From positions 1 through 64,000 of the forward strand of contig NZ_QPKV01000009.1 of NCBI RefSeq assembly GCF_003339865.1: DNA of 64,000 nt, in the 5' to 3' direction. The position numbers and the translations under genes are program-made. Below are positions 8,545-18,113 of this stretch, in pieces. Position 1 is the stretch's first letter. Each line of letters starts with the position of its first letter. This DNA is from Pedobacter chinensis (lineage in GTDB: Bacteria; Bacteroidota; Bacteroidia; Sphingobacteriales; Sphingobacteriaceae). A model generated the notes under the pieces. That model was not told where the DNA came from. It searched no databases and saw nothing but the letters and a program-made list of their open reading frames with translations.

Positions 8545-9180
8545 GATTTCTATAATTTATTGGTTTACAGTGCCGATTCGAAATAAAGGGATGGTCCGTT
8601 TCGGGACTACGAATATTGAGAAAATTATCAACATTTTAAACAAAAATTTCAAATAAATCGTAACGCACTGATAAGGAATATAGTAGACTACTTAACCTCA
8701 ATTTTTTATGTTGATAACTATTTATTAACACTGGTTTTCCACATTCTCATTATCTAACGCTAATATTCAAGCATCATTTCAAATCATTATTCTGGAAAGC
8801 AAATTCCAAGCCATTAAAAGTTTAACTGGGCGTTTTGCTGCAGTTTTAAGTGGTCAAAAACTCAAAAACCTGATTATCAAAGCAATTATTTCCAGGCAAA
8901 AGCAACAAACAGTTGCATTTATTTCGAACAGAATTTAAGAATCGTGGCATTATTTCCCCCTTCTTATGCGGTGCGCTTAAAAACTGTATTTCTTACTTCT
9001 TATGCATCAACATTTCTTACCTGTTAATGGAAAATAATGAGTAGCAACCATCTCTATTCAGCTTCAGTTTTTTCTAAACAGAACAGGAGAATCAATTTGC
9101 CCCAAAGAACTTCTGAAATTTGCGATCTAAAAAGATTTGAGATTCTGAAATGACCCGGAGGATAAGACAGGTAAACATAT
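8545..9180. promoter_or_regulatory. dnaA upstream region with DnaA-box-like sites (candidate oriC or autoregulatory region)
   Basis: This 640-base AT-rich gap has no gene. It contains TTATCAACA at 8625-8633, its reverse complement at 8709-8717, and TTTTCCACA at 8735-8743. The last fits the DnaA-box consensus TTWTNCACA exactly; the first two each differ from it by one base. Three sites within 120 bases next to dnaA suggest either the replication origin or dnaA autoregulation. Origins in Bacteroidota are not always beside dnaA, so this is tentative. Confidence 0.45.
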
Positions 9181-9184
9181 CAGC

Positions 9185-10723
9185 TTAATATTCTCCAAAC
9201 ACTCTACGCAGCACATCAGCAATTTCGCCAAGGGTTGCATATTTCTCTACAGCATCAATAATAAAAGGCATTAAGTTTTTATCTCCATTTGCCGCCTCCT
9301 CCAAAGCTTTCAGGGCATTGGCAACCGCTGCGTTATCCCGCTCGGCTTTTAAATGATCAATCTTTTCGGTTTGCAGCATACGAATGGAATCATCGATATT
9401 GAAAACCTCAGTCAAACCCTCTTCTTCCTGGGTAAATTTATTGACACCAACAGAAATTCTTTCGCCGGCTTCAATTTCCTTTTGATAATGATACGAAGCA
9501 CTTGCAATTTCATTTTGCATATAATCGCTCTCTATGGCATTTACAGAACCGCCCATGGCATCAATCTTATCTATATATTTCCAAGCGGCAGCCTCAACCT
9601 CATCAGTTAAATTTTCTACAAAGAATGAGCCTGCCAGAGGATCAACAGTGTCGGTCACGCCGCTCTCAAAAGCAATGATTTGTTGAGTACGCAAGGCGAT
9701 TTTTGCAGCCGCCTCGGTTGGTAACGACAGTGCTTCATCGTAACCATTGGTGTGTAAGGATTGCGTTCCTCCTAAAACCGCAGCCATGGCCTGATTGCTT
9801 ACCCTGATCACATTATTTAATGGTTGTTGGGCCGTTAGTGTAGAACCACCAGTTTGAGTATGAAAACGAAGCATTTGTGCCTTTTCATCGGTAGCGCCTA
9901 AATCTTTGGTGATCTTTGCCCACATTCGTCTTGCTGCCCTGAATTTGGCAATTTCCTCGAAGAAATTATTATGGCAGTTAAAAAAGAATGACAGTCGTTT
10001 TGCAAAAACATTAATATCCAGATCTTTTTCAATGGCGGCTTTTAAATAAGTTTTACCATTTGCCAAAGTAAAGGCCAATTCCTGAACGGCAGAAGAACCA
10101 GCTTCGCGGATGTGATAACCAGAAATAGAAATGGTATTCCATTTTGGAACTTCTTTACTACAAAATTCAAAAATATCGGTAATTAACCGCATTGATTGTT
10201 TTGGCGGATAAATGTAAGTCCCTCTGGCAGCGTATTCTTTTAATATATCATTTTGTATTGTGCCAGAAATCTGCTTTAAATCGGCGCCTTGCTTTTTTGC
10301 CAGGGCAATGTACATCGCCAATAAAATAGAAGCAGTGGCATTAATGGTCATCGATGTGGTAATATTTTTTAATTCAATGCCATCAAACAGAATTTCAATA
10401 TCTTTTAATGAATCAATAGCGACACCAACCTTCCCTACTTCGCCGTCTGCCATCTCGTGATCAGAATCGTAACCAATTTGCGTAGGTAAATCAAAAGCCA
10501 CCGATAAGCCGGTTGTGCCTTGTTGTAGTAAATAATGATAGCGTTTATTAGATTCTTCGGCAGTTGAAAAACCAGCGTACTGCCTCATTGTCCAAAGCCT
10601 GCCTCGATACATATCTTTTTGGATGCCCCGGGTAAAAGGAAATTCCCCGGCTTTTTCTTCCATTGGTTTTGCCGAGGTGTAGATTTCTTTTATCTCAATG
10701 CCAGATGTAGTGGTATGTTTCAT
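9185..10723 (-). CDS. Acyl-CoA mutase large subunit (methylmalonyl-CoA mutase family)
   Basis: A 512-residue protein with the TIM-barrel substrate domain of B12-dependent mutases. It has the N-terminal FTRGIQKDMYRGRLWTMRQYAG motif family, LPTQIGYDSDHEMADGEVGKVGVA-type sequence and TQTGGSTLTAQQP (about 290-302). It lacks the C-terminal cobalamin-binding DxHxxG domain, so it needs a separate small subunit not in this window. It interconverts methylmalonyl-CoA or a similar branched acyl-CoA with its linear isomer. The split architecture is known for archaeal-type and Bacteroidota mutases. The substrate (methylmalonyl, isobutyryl or other) is not settled by sequence reading. Confidence 0.9.
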   Translation of the reverse strand: MKHTTTSGIEIKEIYTSAKPMEEKAGEFPFTRGIQKDMYRGRLWTMRQYAGFSTAEESNKRYHYLLQQGTTGLSVAFDLPTQIGYDSDHEMADGEVGKVGVAIDSLKDIEILFDGIELKNITTSMTINATASILLAMYIALAKKQGADLKQISGTIQNDILKEYAARGTYIYPPKQSMRLITDIFEFCSKEVPKWNTISISGYHIREAGSSAVQELAFTLANGKTYLKAAIEKDLDINVFAKRLSFFFNCHNNFFEEIAKFRAARRMWAKITKDLGATDEKAQMLRFHTQTGGSTLTAQQPLNNVIRVSNQAMAAVLGGTQSLHTNGYDEALSLPTEAAAKIALRTQQIIAFESGVTDTVDPLAGSFFVENLTDEVEAAAWKYIDKIDAMGGSVNAIESDYMQNEIASASYHYQKEIEAGERISVGVNKFTQEEEGLTEVFNIDDSIRMLQTEKIDHLKAERDNAAVANALKALEEAANGDKNLMPFIIDAVEKYATLGEIADVLRRVFGEY

Positions 10724-10831
10724 GGCGAATTTGTTAGGGGTTAGGAGTTGAGTGTTTAGGGGTTAGATGGTTAATTGATTAGATGGTTAGAGGTTAGGTG
10801 GCCAACGCATTATCTAGCCAACTAACCTTAG

Positions 10832-11362
10832 TTAAAATAGTTTCTGGATATCTTTTTTGATCAATTCGATGGTTAAATCATATGGATTTTCATCAATACC
10901 AGCCATGTGCTGCAAAATTGCCTTACTTAGTTCAATCCCGTTAGCATCGGTTGGCAAGCCCTGAACAGCATTGTTGATCATGGCAATGGTATCGTCTTTT
11001 AACTTACGTACCACATTCCAGGTGCCGCTGTTTACATATAATTGCTGGGTAATATTGTGTTGGTATTCTGAGCGAACCTCATTTAATATTCCTGCCTGCA
11101 AAGCTGCAATTCCAATTCCCTGCTGATGCAGGCGTACCAATAAATTTGCCGGGTTAATGCGATCGGTAAAAATGATCAATCGTTCGTGTGCCTGTAAACG
11201 TAATGGTAAAATATGGGCCCTGCTTTCCTTATTGAGTTCAATATTTTTCAGACTGAAAAAATGCTGTATATCGTTCTTCAATATATAATAAACTGCCATA
11301 AGGGCTAAAAAAACACCGGCAAACAGAACAACTACATCTGTTAAAACTTGTTGAATATTCAT
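10832..11362 (-). CDS. Conserved membrane-anchored protein of unknown function
   Basis: A 176-residue protein. One strongly hydrophobic segment (about 8-28) is followed by a mainly helical cytoplasmic domain, including KESRAHILPLRLQAHERLI. It resembles a family widespread in Bacteroidota with no assigned role. It lies upstream of the mutase gene on the same strand; the 108-base gap between them holds degenerate TTAGGGGTTAG-like repeats. Divergent from the IscA-type gene. Confidence 0.75.
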   Translation of the reverse strand: MNIQQVLTDVVVLFAGVFLALMAVYYILKNDIQHFFSLKNIELNKESRAHILPLRLQAHERLIIFTDRINPANLLVRLHQQGIGIAALQAGILNEVRSEYQHNITQQLYVNSGTWNVVRKLKDDTIAMINNAVQGLPTDANGIELSKAILQHMAGIDENPYDLTIELIKKDIQKLF

Positions 11363-11453
11363 ACTATTGTTTAATTACGGTAATATTAACGCACCGTTAA
11401 AAGCAAAAATGTGCATTATTATTTATATTTGTAACAGATAAAATTTAAATAAC

Positions 11454-11807
11454 ATGAGCACAACAGTTGAGACATCATTTGCACCGGTTACTTTTTCGGA
11501 GGGAGCAGCTAAAGAGCTAAATAAATTAAAAGATCAGCAGGAGATTGGCGAAGATTACGGATTACGTGTGGGCGTTGAAGGCGGCGGTTGTGCTGGCATG
11601 AATTATATTTTAGGTTTCGATCAGAGAAAAGAGGGCGACCAGGAATTTTTCATTGATGGCATTAAAGTTTTCATGAACAAAGCACACCAGATGTATTTAA
11701 TGGGCATGATGATCGATTGGCAAGATGGTTTAAATTCACGTGGATTTACCTTCATCAACCCAAATGCGACCAGCACATGTGGCTGTGGCACGAGCTTCTC
11801 TGCATAA
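11454..11807 (+). CDS. HesB/IscA-type iron-sulfur cluster assembly protein
   Basis: A 117-residue A-type carrier with the three invariant cysteines: GGGCAGMNY (Cys about 44) and the C-terminal CGCGTSF pair. A-type carriers take Fe-S clusters from a scaffold to apoproteins in the cytoplasm. A TATATTTG -7-like box lies at 11424-11431, 23 bases before the ATG, with a poor -33 match. No other suf/isc gene is adjacent. It is followed by an intrinsic terminator. Confidence 0.93.
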   Translation: MSTTVETSFAPVTFSEGAAKELNKLKDQQEIGEDYGLRVGVEGGGCAGMNYILGFDQRKEGDQEFFIDGIKVFMNKAHQMYLMGMMIDWQDGLNSRGFTFINPNATSTCGCGTSFSA

Positions 11808-11832
11808 ATAAAATATTATTGTAACATATAGT

Positions 11833-11870
11833 GCAGTCCCCTTGTCTAAACATCGGGACTTTTTTTATTT
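11833..11870 (+). terminator. Intrinsic terminator after the IscA-type gene
   Basis: AGTCCC (11835-11840) and GGGACT (11855-11860) form a stem with a 14-base loop, followed by seven T and a further T-rich run. It lies 28 bases past the stop codon. Confidence 0.7.
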
Positions 11871-11945
11871 TTACAACCAGAGGTTTAAGGCAAAAGGTAT
11901 AGGGCTTAAAGCTATTTTGATACTTAATACCCGATACTTACATAA

Positions 11946-13175
11946 ATGAATTACAGAGAAAACATCAGACTGGCATTAGAATCTATAAAAGGCAATCGCT
12001 TGCGCACCATGCTTACGGCCTTAATTATTGCAATAGGTTTAATGGCGTTGGTTGGCATTTTAACTACGCTTGATGCAGTTAAGAAAAGCATGACTGATGC
12101 TTTTAGTAGCATGGGTGCAAATTCTTTTAACATCAGAAACCGTGGTAGCGGGATCAGAATAGGGAACGGAAAGCGTCCAAAACCTTTCAAAGCGATCCGT
12201 TATGAGGATGCACTTAAATTCAAAGATAGATTGAACGCACCAGCAACGGTTGCAGTAAGTGTTTTTGCAAGTGGTGGCTCAACAGTAAAATACGGCAACT
12301 TAAAAACCAATCCTAACATTAATGTACAAGGCATTGACGAAAATGGCTTAGCTTCTCAGGGACTGGGTTTATCTCAGGGAAGAAATTTTGGCGCATCTGA
12401 AGTGACCATGGGAAGCAATATTTGTATTGTTGGTGGTGAGGTTGTTGAAAGGCTTTTCAAAAATTCAGATCCTTTAGATAAATTAATCAGCGTTGGAAAC
12501 AACCGGTTTAAAATCGTTGGTGTTTTAGCCAAAAAAGGTTCAAGCATGGGCTTTAGTGGAGATAGGGCAGTTTATGTGCCATTATTAAAAGCGAAACAGA
12601 TCAATGCCAACGCCAACCCTTCATATACCATTACAGTAATGGTTCCTGATAATAACAATCAGGAAAATGTTATTGGCGAATCGACTGCACTATTTAGAAA
12701 TATCCGTAAGGTCAAAATTGGCGAAGCCAATAATTTCGAGATTACCAAAAGTGATGCAATTGCACAAACGCTGTTTGAAAATCTTGCCTTTGTGGCTATT
12801 GGCGGTGTGGCTATAGGTATCATAACCTTAATGGGCGCATCCATTGGATTGATGAATATCATGCTGGTGAGCGTAACGGAGCGTACAAGAGAAATTGGCA
12901 TCAGAAAAGCCATTGGCGCAAATCCTCAGGTGATTCGACGTCAATTCCTTATTGAAGCTGTGGTAATTTGTTTAATGGGGGGAATACTTGGAATATTTCT
13001 TGGAATTGTATTGGGTAATATTATTTCGCTGGCGATGGGAGGAGCTTTTCTTATTCCATGGCTCTTCATTATTGGCGGATTTATATTATGTGTGTTCGTA
13101 GGTGTTATATCCGGATATTACCCTGCAAAAAAAGCATCGAAGTTAGATCCGGTTGAAGCGTTGAGGTACGAGTAA
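11946..13175 (+). CDS. ABC transporter permease, MacB/FtsX type
   Basis: A 409-residue inner-membrane protein. TM1 (about 22-42) is followed by a MacB_PCD periplasmic domain (about 43-270) and three C-terminal TMs (about 285-400) of the FtsX fold. The motif SVTERTREIGIRKAIGA between the TMs is the hallmark of MacB/LolC-type mechanotransmission permeases. The cognate ATPase is not adjacent, so the exported substrate (lipoprotein, peptide or drug) is unknown. Confidence 0.9.
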   Translation: MNYRENIRLALESIKGNRLRTMLTALIIAIGLMALVGILTTLDAVKKSMTDAFSSMGANSFNIRNRGSGIRIGNGKRPKPFKAIRYEDALKFKDRLNAPATVAVSVFASGGSTVKYGNLKTNPNINVQGIDENGLASQGLGLSQGRNFGASEVTMGSNICIVGGEVVERLFKNSDPLDKLISVGNNRFKIVGVLAKKGSSMGFSGDRAVYVPLLKAKQINANANPSYTITVMVPDNNNQENVIGESTALFRNIRKVKIGEANNFEITKSDAIAQTLFENLAFVAIGGVAIGIITLMGASIGLMNIMLVSVTERTREIGIRKAIGANPQVIRRQFLIEAVVICLMGGILGIFLGIVLGNIISLAMGGAFLIPWLFIIGGFILCVFVGVISGYYPAKKASKLDPVEALRYE

Positions 13176-13293
13176 TCATCAGCTTTTAAAAAGGGGTGTA
13201 AAAGGCAAAACGGAAATCCAAAACACTGTTAATCAGCAACAAATTTCTTTACGATATTTATGGCGTTAGCATGAGAAAGTCTCCTTTAGGAGA

Positions 13294-14031
13294 TTAGGTC
13301 AAAACATTGTTCAATTGATGTTGAGTGAGCAATTGCTGCATCAATGGAGTGCTTAAACTATTTTCCAGGGCTGCTGCGTGTTTGAGATGGTGCATGTCAC
13401 TTCCGATAAAATCAACCAGGTGATTTTCGACCATTTCTTCCGCAACTTTTTTAGCGCCGGAGCCATAATATCCCGTAAGTGCGATGGAATTCATTTGTAA
13501 TAAACAACCAGTTTCTCTGATTTCGTGGTAGCTTTCAAAAGCACCATAGTAGTATGGGTATCTTTCCGGATGAGCTAAAACGGGTTTAAATCCTGCATCC
13601 TGTGTGATTTTAATGATGTCAAACAGATTTTGCGGAGCATTGATATAAGAAAGTTCGAAAAGCAGGTAATTATTTCCAAAAGTTAATACCTCCTTCTGTC
13701 TTATTTTTTTTTCAAAAGTTTCATCCAGATAATATTCAGCTGCTGCTTCAACCTCTAAATCCAATTGTATTTCCTGAATACCTTTTCTTAAAATATCCAA
13801 ACCTTTGTTGATGGTATCGGGCGTATTACGAAAGTAATCGGCCATGATATGTGGGGTGGCAATCAGCTTCCTAAAACCCAACGCCTTGAATTTTTTCGCT
13901 AATAAAATGGAATCGTTTATCGTTTGTGCGCCATCATCAATACCCGGAATAATATGCGAATGCATATCGGTTCCAATATTGGAGAAATTAAATTCGGGCA
14001 CTATTTTCTTCTTTTTAAATAATCCGAACAT
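13294..14031 (-). CDS. PHP-type tyrosine phosphatase (CpsB/CapC/YwqE)
   Basis: A 245-residue metal-dependent phosphatase of the PHP fold. Metal ligands are visible in DMHSHIIPGIDDGA (about 23-36), ATPHI (about 60), LAHPERYPYY and IGSDMHHL near the C-terminus. Relatives dephosphorylate the tyrosine kinases that control capsule or exopolysaccharide polymerisation. It lies at the end of a leftward group with galE and UDP-glucuronate decarboxylase, which agrees with a role in polysaccharide control. No BY-kinase is in the window. Confidence 0.9.
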   Translation of the reverse strand: MFGLFKKKKIVPEFNFSNIGTDMHSHIIPGIDDGAQTINDSILLAKKFKALGFRKLIATPHIMADYFRNTPDTINKGLDILRKGIQEIQLDLEVEAAAEYYLDETFEKKIRQKEVLTFGNNYLLFELSYINAPQNLFDIIKITQDAGFKPVLAHPERYPYYYGAFESYHEIRETGCLLQMNSIALTGYYGSGAKKVAEEMVENHLVDFIGSDMHHLKHAAALENSLSTPLMQQLLTQHQLNNVLT

Positions 14032-14048
14032 AACGATGGGTCATAGCT

Positions 14049-14606
14049 TTAACTTATTTCTTTGGGCAGATTTGATGCCTCGGCTGAAGCAGCTAATTTA
14101 GAGGAATAGATTTTATTGAGCAAATAATTAAAATTTTCACTTAAATCAAATTGCAAATCCTCATGCAATTTCTTGTATTTATTGAGTGTTACAGATACTG
14201 TTTTTAAGTAAAATGAAAAAAACAGAATGATATAATCACGATAGCCGAACATAGATCTTCGATAATCGAGCGGAACGCTATTTAAAATAAAGAGTTTTAA
14301 TTCAACCTCGCCAAAAGAATCTTTTGTAACCTTATAAAAGTGGTTAACCGATGTGACCATTTTCCGAACTTTAACCAACGCTTCTTTAGCATTTAGTTTT
14401 TTTAGTTCAGAAATCTGTTCGCTCACATCGGCTTTAATTTTCTCTTTTCTATCTTCCAGGTCGATCTCACTTTCCAGAAGTTTATAGTGAAGATGTTCTG
14501 TGAGCACTTTATCTTTAGCCACCAAACGTAACAATAGCTTATCCTTTTCCTTGACAGGCAAATCTGTAATGGCAGCTTTTAAATCTTTGTGCTCAGACAA
14601 TTTCAT
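14049..14606 (-). CDS. Conserved hypothetical helical protein
   Basis: A 185-residue, highly charged, probably all-helical cytoplasmic protein (many Lys/Glu, coiled-coil prone in residues 45-90). No known motif is recognised. It starts exactly at the end of galE and ends 17 bases before cpsB, so it is an integral part of the sugar-nucleotide operon. Its pairing with these genes suggests some link to polysaccharide production, but that is only context. Confidence 0.75.
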   Translation of the reverse strand: MKLSEHKDLKAAITDLPVKEKDKLLLRLVAKDKVLTEHLHYKLLESEIDLEDRKEKIKADVSEQISELKKLNAKEALVKVRKMVTSVNHFYKVTKDSFGEVELKLFILNSVPLDYRRSMFGYRDYIILFFSFYLKTVSVTLNKYKKLHEDLQFDLSENFNYLLNKIYSSKLAASAEASNLPKEIS

Positions 14607-15629
14607 TTAAAAAGGATTAGCCTTAATATATTTTTCCCACTCCCAGGCCGAACGCATCATTTCATTAATATCAAGGTTTGCTTTCCAGCCCAATTCTTTA
14701 TTTGATTTTTGAACGTCGCCATAAACCTGAACAACATCACCCGCTCTTCTCGGGCCAATTTTATAATCAAGCTTTTCTCCCGTTACATTTTCGAAAGCAG
14801 AAATGATTTCCAAAACTGAAGACCCTTTTCCAGTTCCAATGTTAAACACTTCGTAATTGGTATTGGCCTTACCATCTTCTAACCTTTTAATGGCGGCAAC
14901 ATGTGCTTTTGCCAAATCAACCACATGAATATAATCGCGGATTGCTGAACCATCTGGTGTGTCATAATCATCTCCATATACAGTAATAGAGCCACGTTTA
15001 CCTATCGCAGATTGCGTGATAAAAGGAACAAGATTAGCGGGAACACCATTAGGAAGTTCGCCAATCAAAGCGGTTTCATGTGCGCCAACAGGATTGAAAT
15101 AACGCAAAGCGATTACTTTTAAATCTGGCGTTACTGCAGCCGTTTCCGCCAAAATTTCTTCAGCAATCTGTTTGGTATTTCCATAAGGAGATTCGGCCTT
15201 TTTAATGGGGGCGTCTTCTGTAACCGGCAAGCTATCTGGTTGACCATAAACCGTACAAGAAGATGAAAACACGAAATCGATCTTTTTATTAAATGAAGTT
15301 AACAGATTGATCAATCCATAGAAATTATTCTTATAATATTTCAATGGCTTTTCAACCGATTCTCCTACTGCTTTTGATGCTGCAAAATGAATGATACCAG
15401 TGATATCATTGTTATTTTCTGCAAATTCCTGAACTGCTTTATCGTCCTGAAGATCAATTTCATTAAAATTGAACCATTTGCCTGTAATGGCATGGAGCTG
15501 TGTTAAAATTTTAATGTTTGAGTTAGAAAGATTATCTACGATTACGACCTCGTAACCTGCATTGTGTAGTTCTACTACAGTATGTGAACCTATATATCCG
15601 GTTCCACCAGTAACTAATATTTTTGACAT
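14607..15629 (-). CDS. galE: UDP-glucose 4-epimerase
   Basis: A 340-residue extended SDR enzyme. NAD-binding GGTGYIGSH is at 8-16, the catalytic YxxxK (YGNTK) is near 150, and RYFNPVGAHE and the C-terminal RRAGDV substrate-binding segment are present. It interconverts UDP-glucose and UDP-galactose. It is separated from the upstream UDP-glucuronate decarboxylase gene by one base and abuts the next gene downstream, so these are co-transcribed. Confidence 0.96.
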   Translation of the reverse strand: MSKILVTGGTGYIGSHTVVELHNAGYEVVIVDNLSNSNIKILTQLHAITGKWFNFNEIDLQDDKAVQEFAENNNDITGIIHFAASKAVGESVEKPLKYYKNNFYGLINLLTSFNKKIDFVFSSSCTVYGQPDSLPVTEDAPIKKAESPYGNTKQIAEEILAETAAVTPDLKVIALRYFNPVGAHETALIGELPNGVPANLVPFITQSAIGKRGSITVYGDDYDTPDGSAIRDYIHVVDLAKAHVAAIKRLEDGKANTNYEVFNIGTGKGSSVLEIISAFENVTGEKLDYKIGPRRAGDVVQVYGDVQKSNKELGWKANLDINEMMRSAWEWEKYIKANPF

Positions 15630-15630
15630 C

Positions 15631-16620
15631 TTAACGGTTAAATGTGGTAAAATCTTTATGCTCTACTTTTGCTAAAGCTTCGGCAGGCAGTGATTTAAAA
15701 TATTCATAAGTTATTTTTAATCCTTCAGCACGGCCAACCTTTGGCTCCCATCCTAAAAGTGCTTGTGCTTTTGTGATATCAGGCCGGCGTTGTTTAGGAT
15801 CATCCTGTGGCAGTTCCTTGTAAACAATTTTTTGCGAAGTTCCGGTAAGTTTGATAATCTCTTCACAAAATTGCCTGATCGTAATCTCATCCGGGTTGCC
15901 AATATTTACGGGTTGAACGTAATCACTCATCAAAAGGCGATAAATGCCTTCTATTAAATCATCAACATAACAAAAAGAGCGTGTTTGGCTTCCATCTCCA
16001 AAAATGGTCAGATCTTCTCCTCTCAAAGCCTGGCCAATGAATGCAGGTAATACACGTCCATCATTAAGCCGCATTCTTGGTCCGTAAGTATTAAAGATTC
16101 TCACAATTCGGGTTTCAACACCATGAAAAGTATGGTAAGCCATGGTAATGGCTTCTTGAAAACGCTTAGCCTCATCATAAACACCACGAGGGCCAACTGG
16201 GTTCACATTTCCCCAATATTCCTCAGGTTGGGGATTCACATTTGGATCGCCATAAACCTCTGATGTGGAAGCGATGAGCATTCTCGCCTTCTTATTTCTG
16301 GCCAGGCCCAATAAATTATGTGTTCCCAATGAACCAACTTTCAGTGTTTGAATAGGGATTTTAAGGTAATCTATAGGGCTGGCTGGTGAGGCAAAGTGTA
16401 ATATATAGTGTAATTTACCCGGAATGTGCACAAACTTGGAAACATCGTGATTGTAGAATTCGAAATTCTCCAGTTTAAAAAGATGTTCAATATTAGCTAG
16501 ATCACCAGTGATCAAATTATCCATTCCGATAACGTGATAATCTTCTTTTACAAAACGATCGCATAAATGTGAGCCTAAAAATCCAGCTGCACCCGTAATT
16601 AAAATTCTTTTTTTACTCAT
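15631..16620 (-). CDS. UDP-glucuronate decarboxylase (UXS-type SDR)
   Basis: A 329-residue SDR with NAD-binding GAAGFLGSH (about 10-18), catalytic YDEAK (about 149-153) and the substrate segments GPRMRLNDGRVLPAFI and GDGSQTRSFCYVDDL, characteristic of UDP-xylose synthases. It converts UDP-glucuronate to UDP-xylose, or a 4-keto pentose in related enzymes. Its substrate normally comes from UDP-glucose dehydrogenase; a dead stub of that gene ends one base upstream of this start codon. Confidence 0.93.
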   Translation of the reverse strand: MSKKRILITGAAGFLGSHLCDRFVKEDYHVIGMDNLITGDLANIEHLFKLENFEFYNHDVSKFVHIPGKLHYILHFASPASPIDYLKIPIQTLKVGSLGTHNLLGLARNKKARMLIASTSEVYGDPNVNPQPEEYWGNVNPVGPRGVYDEAKRFQEAITMAYHTFHGVETRIVRIFNTYGPRMRLNDGRVLPAFIGQALRGEDLTIFGDGSQTRSFCYVDDLIEGIYRLLMSDYVQPVNIGNPDEITIRQFCEEIIKLTGTSQKIVYKELPQDDPKQRRPDITKAQALLGWEPKVGRAEGLKITYEYFKSLPAEALAKVEHKDFTTFNR

Positions 16621-16621
16621 C

Positions 16622-16770
16622 TTAATCTGTCAGTTTTCTACCTGTGCCGTTATAATAATAGCCAAGATCGATCATTTTTTGCAAATCATATAAATTTTGG
16701 CCATCAAAAACTACTTTATTTTTTAATTTCCATCAATTTTATTGAAATCCGGATTCCTGAAATTCCAATC
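16622..16770 (-). pseudogene. ugd: C-terminal stub of UDP-glucose 6-dehydrogenase
   Basis: On the minus strand, 16622-16715 encodes KVVFDGQNLYDLQKM followed by IDLGYYYNGTGRKLTD and a stop, the conserved Ugd C-terminus. Just upstream in another frame, 16726-16767 encodes WNFRNPDFNKIDGN, the preceding Ugd segment, so there is a frameshift in the A-run near 16720. Nothing of the remaining 90 percent of the gene is present. The stub ends one base before the decarboxylase start, showing that an ugd-uxs-galE operon once existed here. Confidence 0.85.
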
Positions 16771-16901
16771 ATTTCATTATAATCGTCAGTTAATCAGTAA
16801 TTTAAAAATATATCTGGCGTTAATAATGGCTATCTTCATATATTATTAAGCTTTTTAAATATATTCGTTTTATCTTGGCACGAAGATATGAATTTACACC
16901 A

Positions 16902-18113
16902 ATGCTTTTGCTTTACATATTAGGAATTAGGGCTTACAATTTACTTATTTTAATATTTTCGCCGTTCAATACTAAAGCGAAATTATTCATTAACGGGCGC
17001 AAAAATCTTTTTAAGCACATTAAAGAGAGGGTTGATGCGACAAAAAAACATGTGTGGTTTCATTTTGCTTCATTAGGTGAATTTGAACAGGGAAGACCTG
17101 TTTTAGAGAAACTAAAAGCACTTCATCCTTCAAAAAAAATAGTGGTTACCTTCTTTTCTCCTTCGGGATATGAAATCAGGAAAAACTATCCTCTGGCTGA
17201 TGTTTTTTATTTGCCTATTGATACAGCAGATCATGCAAAGCGATTCCTTGATCTCATTAATCCGGAAATGGCCATTTTTACGAAGTACGAATTCTGGCAT
17301 TTTTATTTTAAGGAATTAAAGGATAGGGGCATTCCGTTATACGTAATTTCAGGGATTTTCAGGCAAAACCAGGCTTTTTTTAAATGGTATGGAAATTTCT
17401 ACCGAAACATCTTAAAGTCTGTCACATATTTTTTTGTACAGAATGAAGAGAGTAAGATGCTTTTAAATTCGATTGGATTGAATAATGTAACGATTAATGG
17501 CGATACACGTTTTGACAGGGTTTATGAAAATGCTCAATTACCCAGGCAGTTAGCAGAAATTGAAAAATTCATCGGCAACTCATCAACATTAATTTGTGGC
17601 AGTACCTGGCCCGAGGATGAAAAATTGCTGTCTTTTTTGCCCGAAAAATATCCTGAATGGAAATTCATCATCGCACCGCATGAAATCGGTTCATCACATA
17701 TTCAAGATATCGAACGCCTATTTCCAGGCGCAATTAAGTTTTCGGATCTCCATTCTCCTTTTTCGGGAAGCGAATCAAAAGTTTTAATCATTAATAATAT
17801 AGGAATGCTTTCATCGCTTTATCAATATGGTAAAGTAGCTTACATTGGTGGAGGTTTTGGAGCAGGCATCCACAATACTTTAGAAGCTGTAGCTTTTGGT
17901 TTGCCTGTTATTTTTGGGCCGAAATACGATAAATTTCAGGAAGCTAAGGATTTGATAGCCATTGGAGCAGCAAAAAGCATCATTTCAGCAGATGAATTGA
18001 TTGGTGCTTTTGAACATTTCAAAACAAATAAGAAGGCATCAACTGAAGCAAAAAAATATGTGTTGAGTAAAAAAGGGGCGACAGAAATGATATTGAAAAA
18101 GATTAATTTTTAA
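16902..18113 (+). CDS. waaA: 3-deoxy-D-manno-octulosonic acid transferase
   Basis: A 403-residue inner-membrane glycosyltransferase (GT30) that adds KDO to lipid A precursor. The start is set at ATG 16902 (MLLLYILGIRAYN); the upstream TTG 16875 lies in a TATCTTGG box that looks like the -7 promoter element. An N-terminal anchor helix is followed by HFASLGEFEQGRP (substrate site) and, near the C-terminus, YIGGGFGAGIHNTLEAVAFGLPVIFGP, the nucleotide-sugar site. It overlaps the convergent RES toxin gene by 11 bases. Confidence 0.95.
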   Translation: MLLLYILGIRAYNLLILIFSPFNTKAKLFINGRKNLFKHIKERVDATKKHVWFHFASLGEFEQGRPVLEKLKALHPSKKIVVTFFSPSGYEIRKNYPLADVFYLPIDTADHAKRFLDLINPEMAIFTKYEFWHFYFKELKDRGIPLYVISGIFRQNQAFFKWYGNFYRNILKSVTYFFVQNEESKMLLNSIGLNNVTINGDTRFDRVYENAQLPRQLAEIEKFIGNSSTLICGSTWPEDEKLLSFLPEKYPEWKFIIAPHEIGSSHIQDIERLFPGAIKFSDLHSPFSGSESKVLIINNIGMLSSLYQYGKVAYIGGGFGAGIHNTLEAVAFGLPVIFGPKYDKFQEAKDLIAIGAAKSIISADELIGAFEHFKTNKKASTEAKKYVLSKKGATEMILKKINF

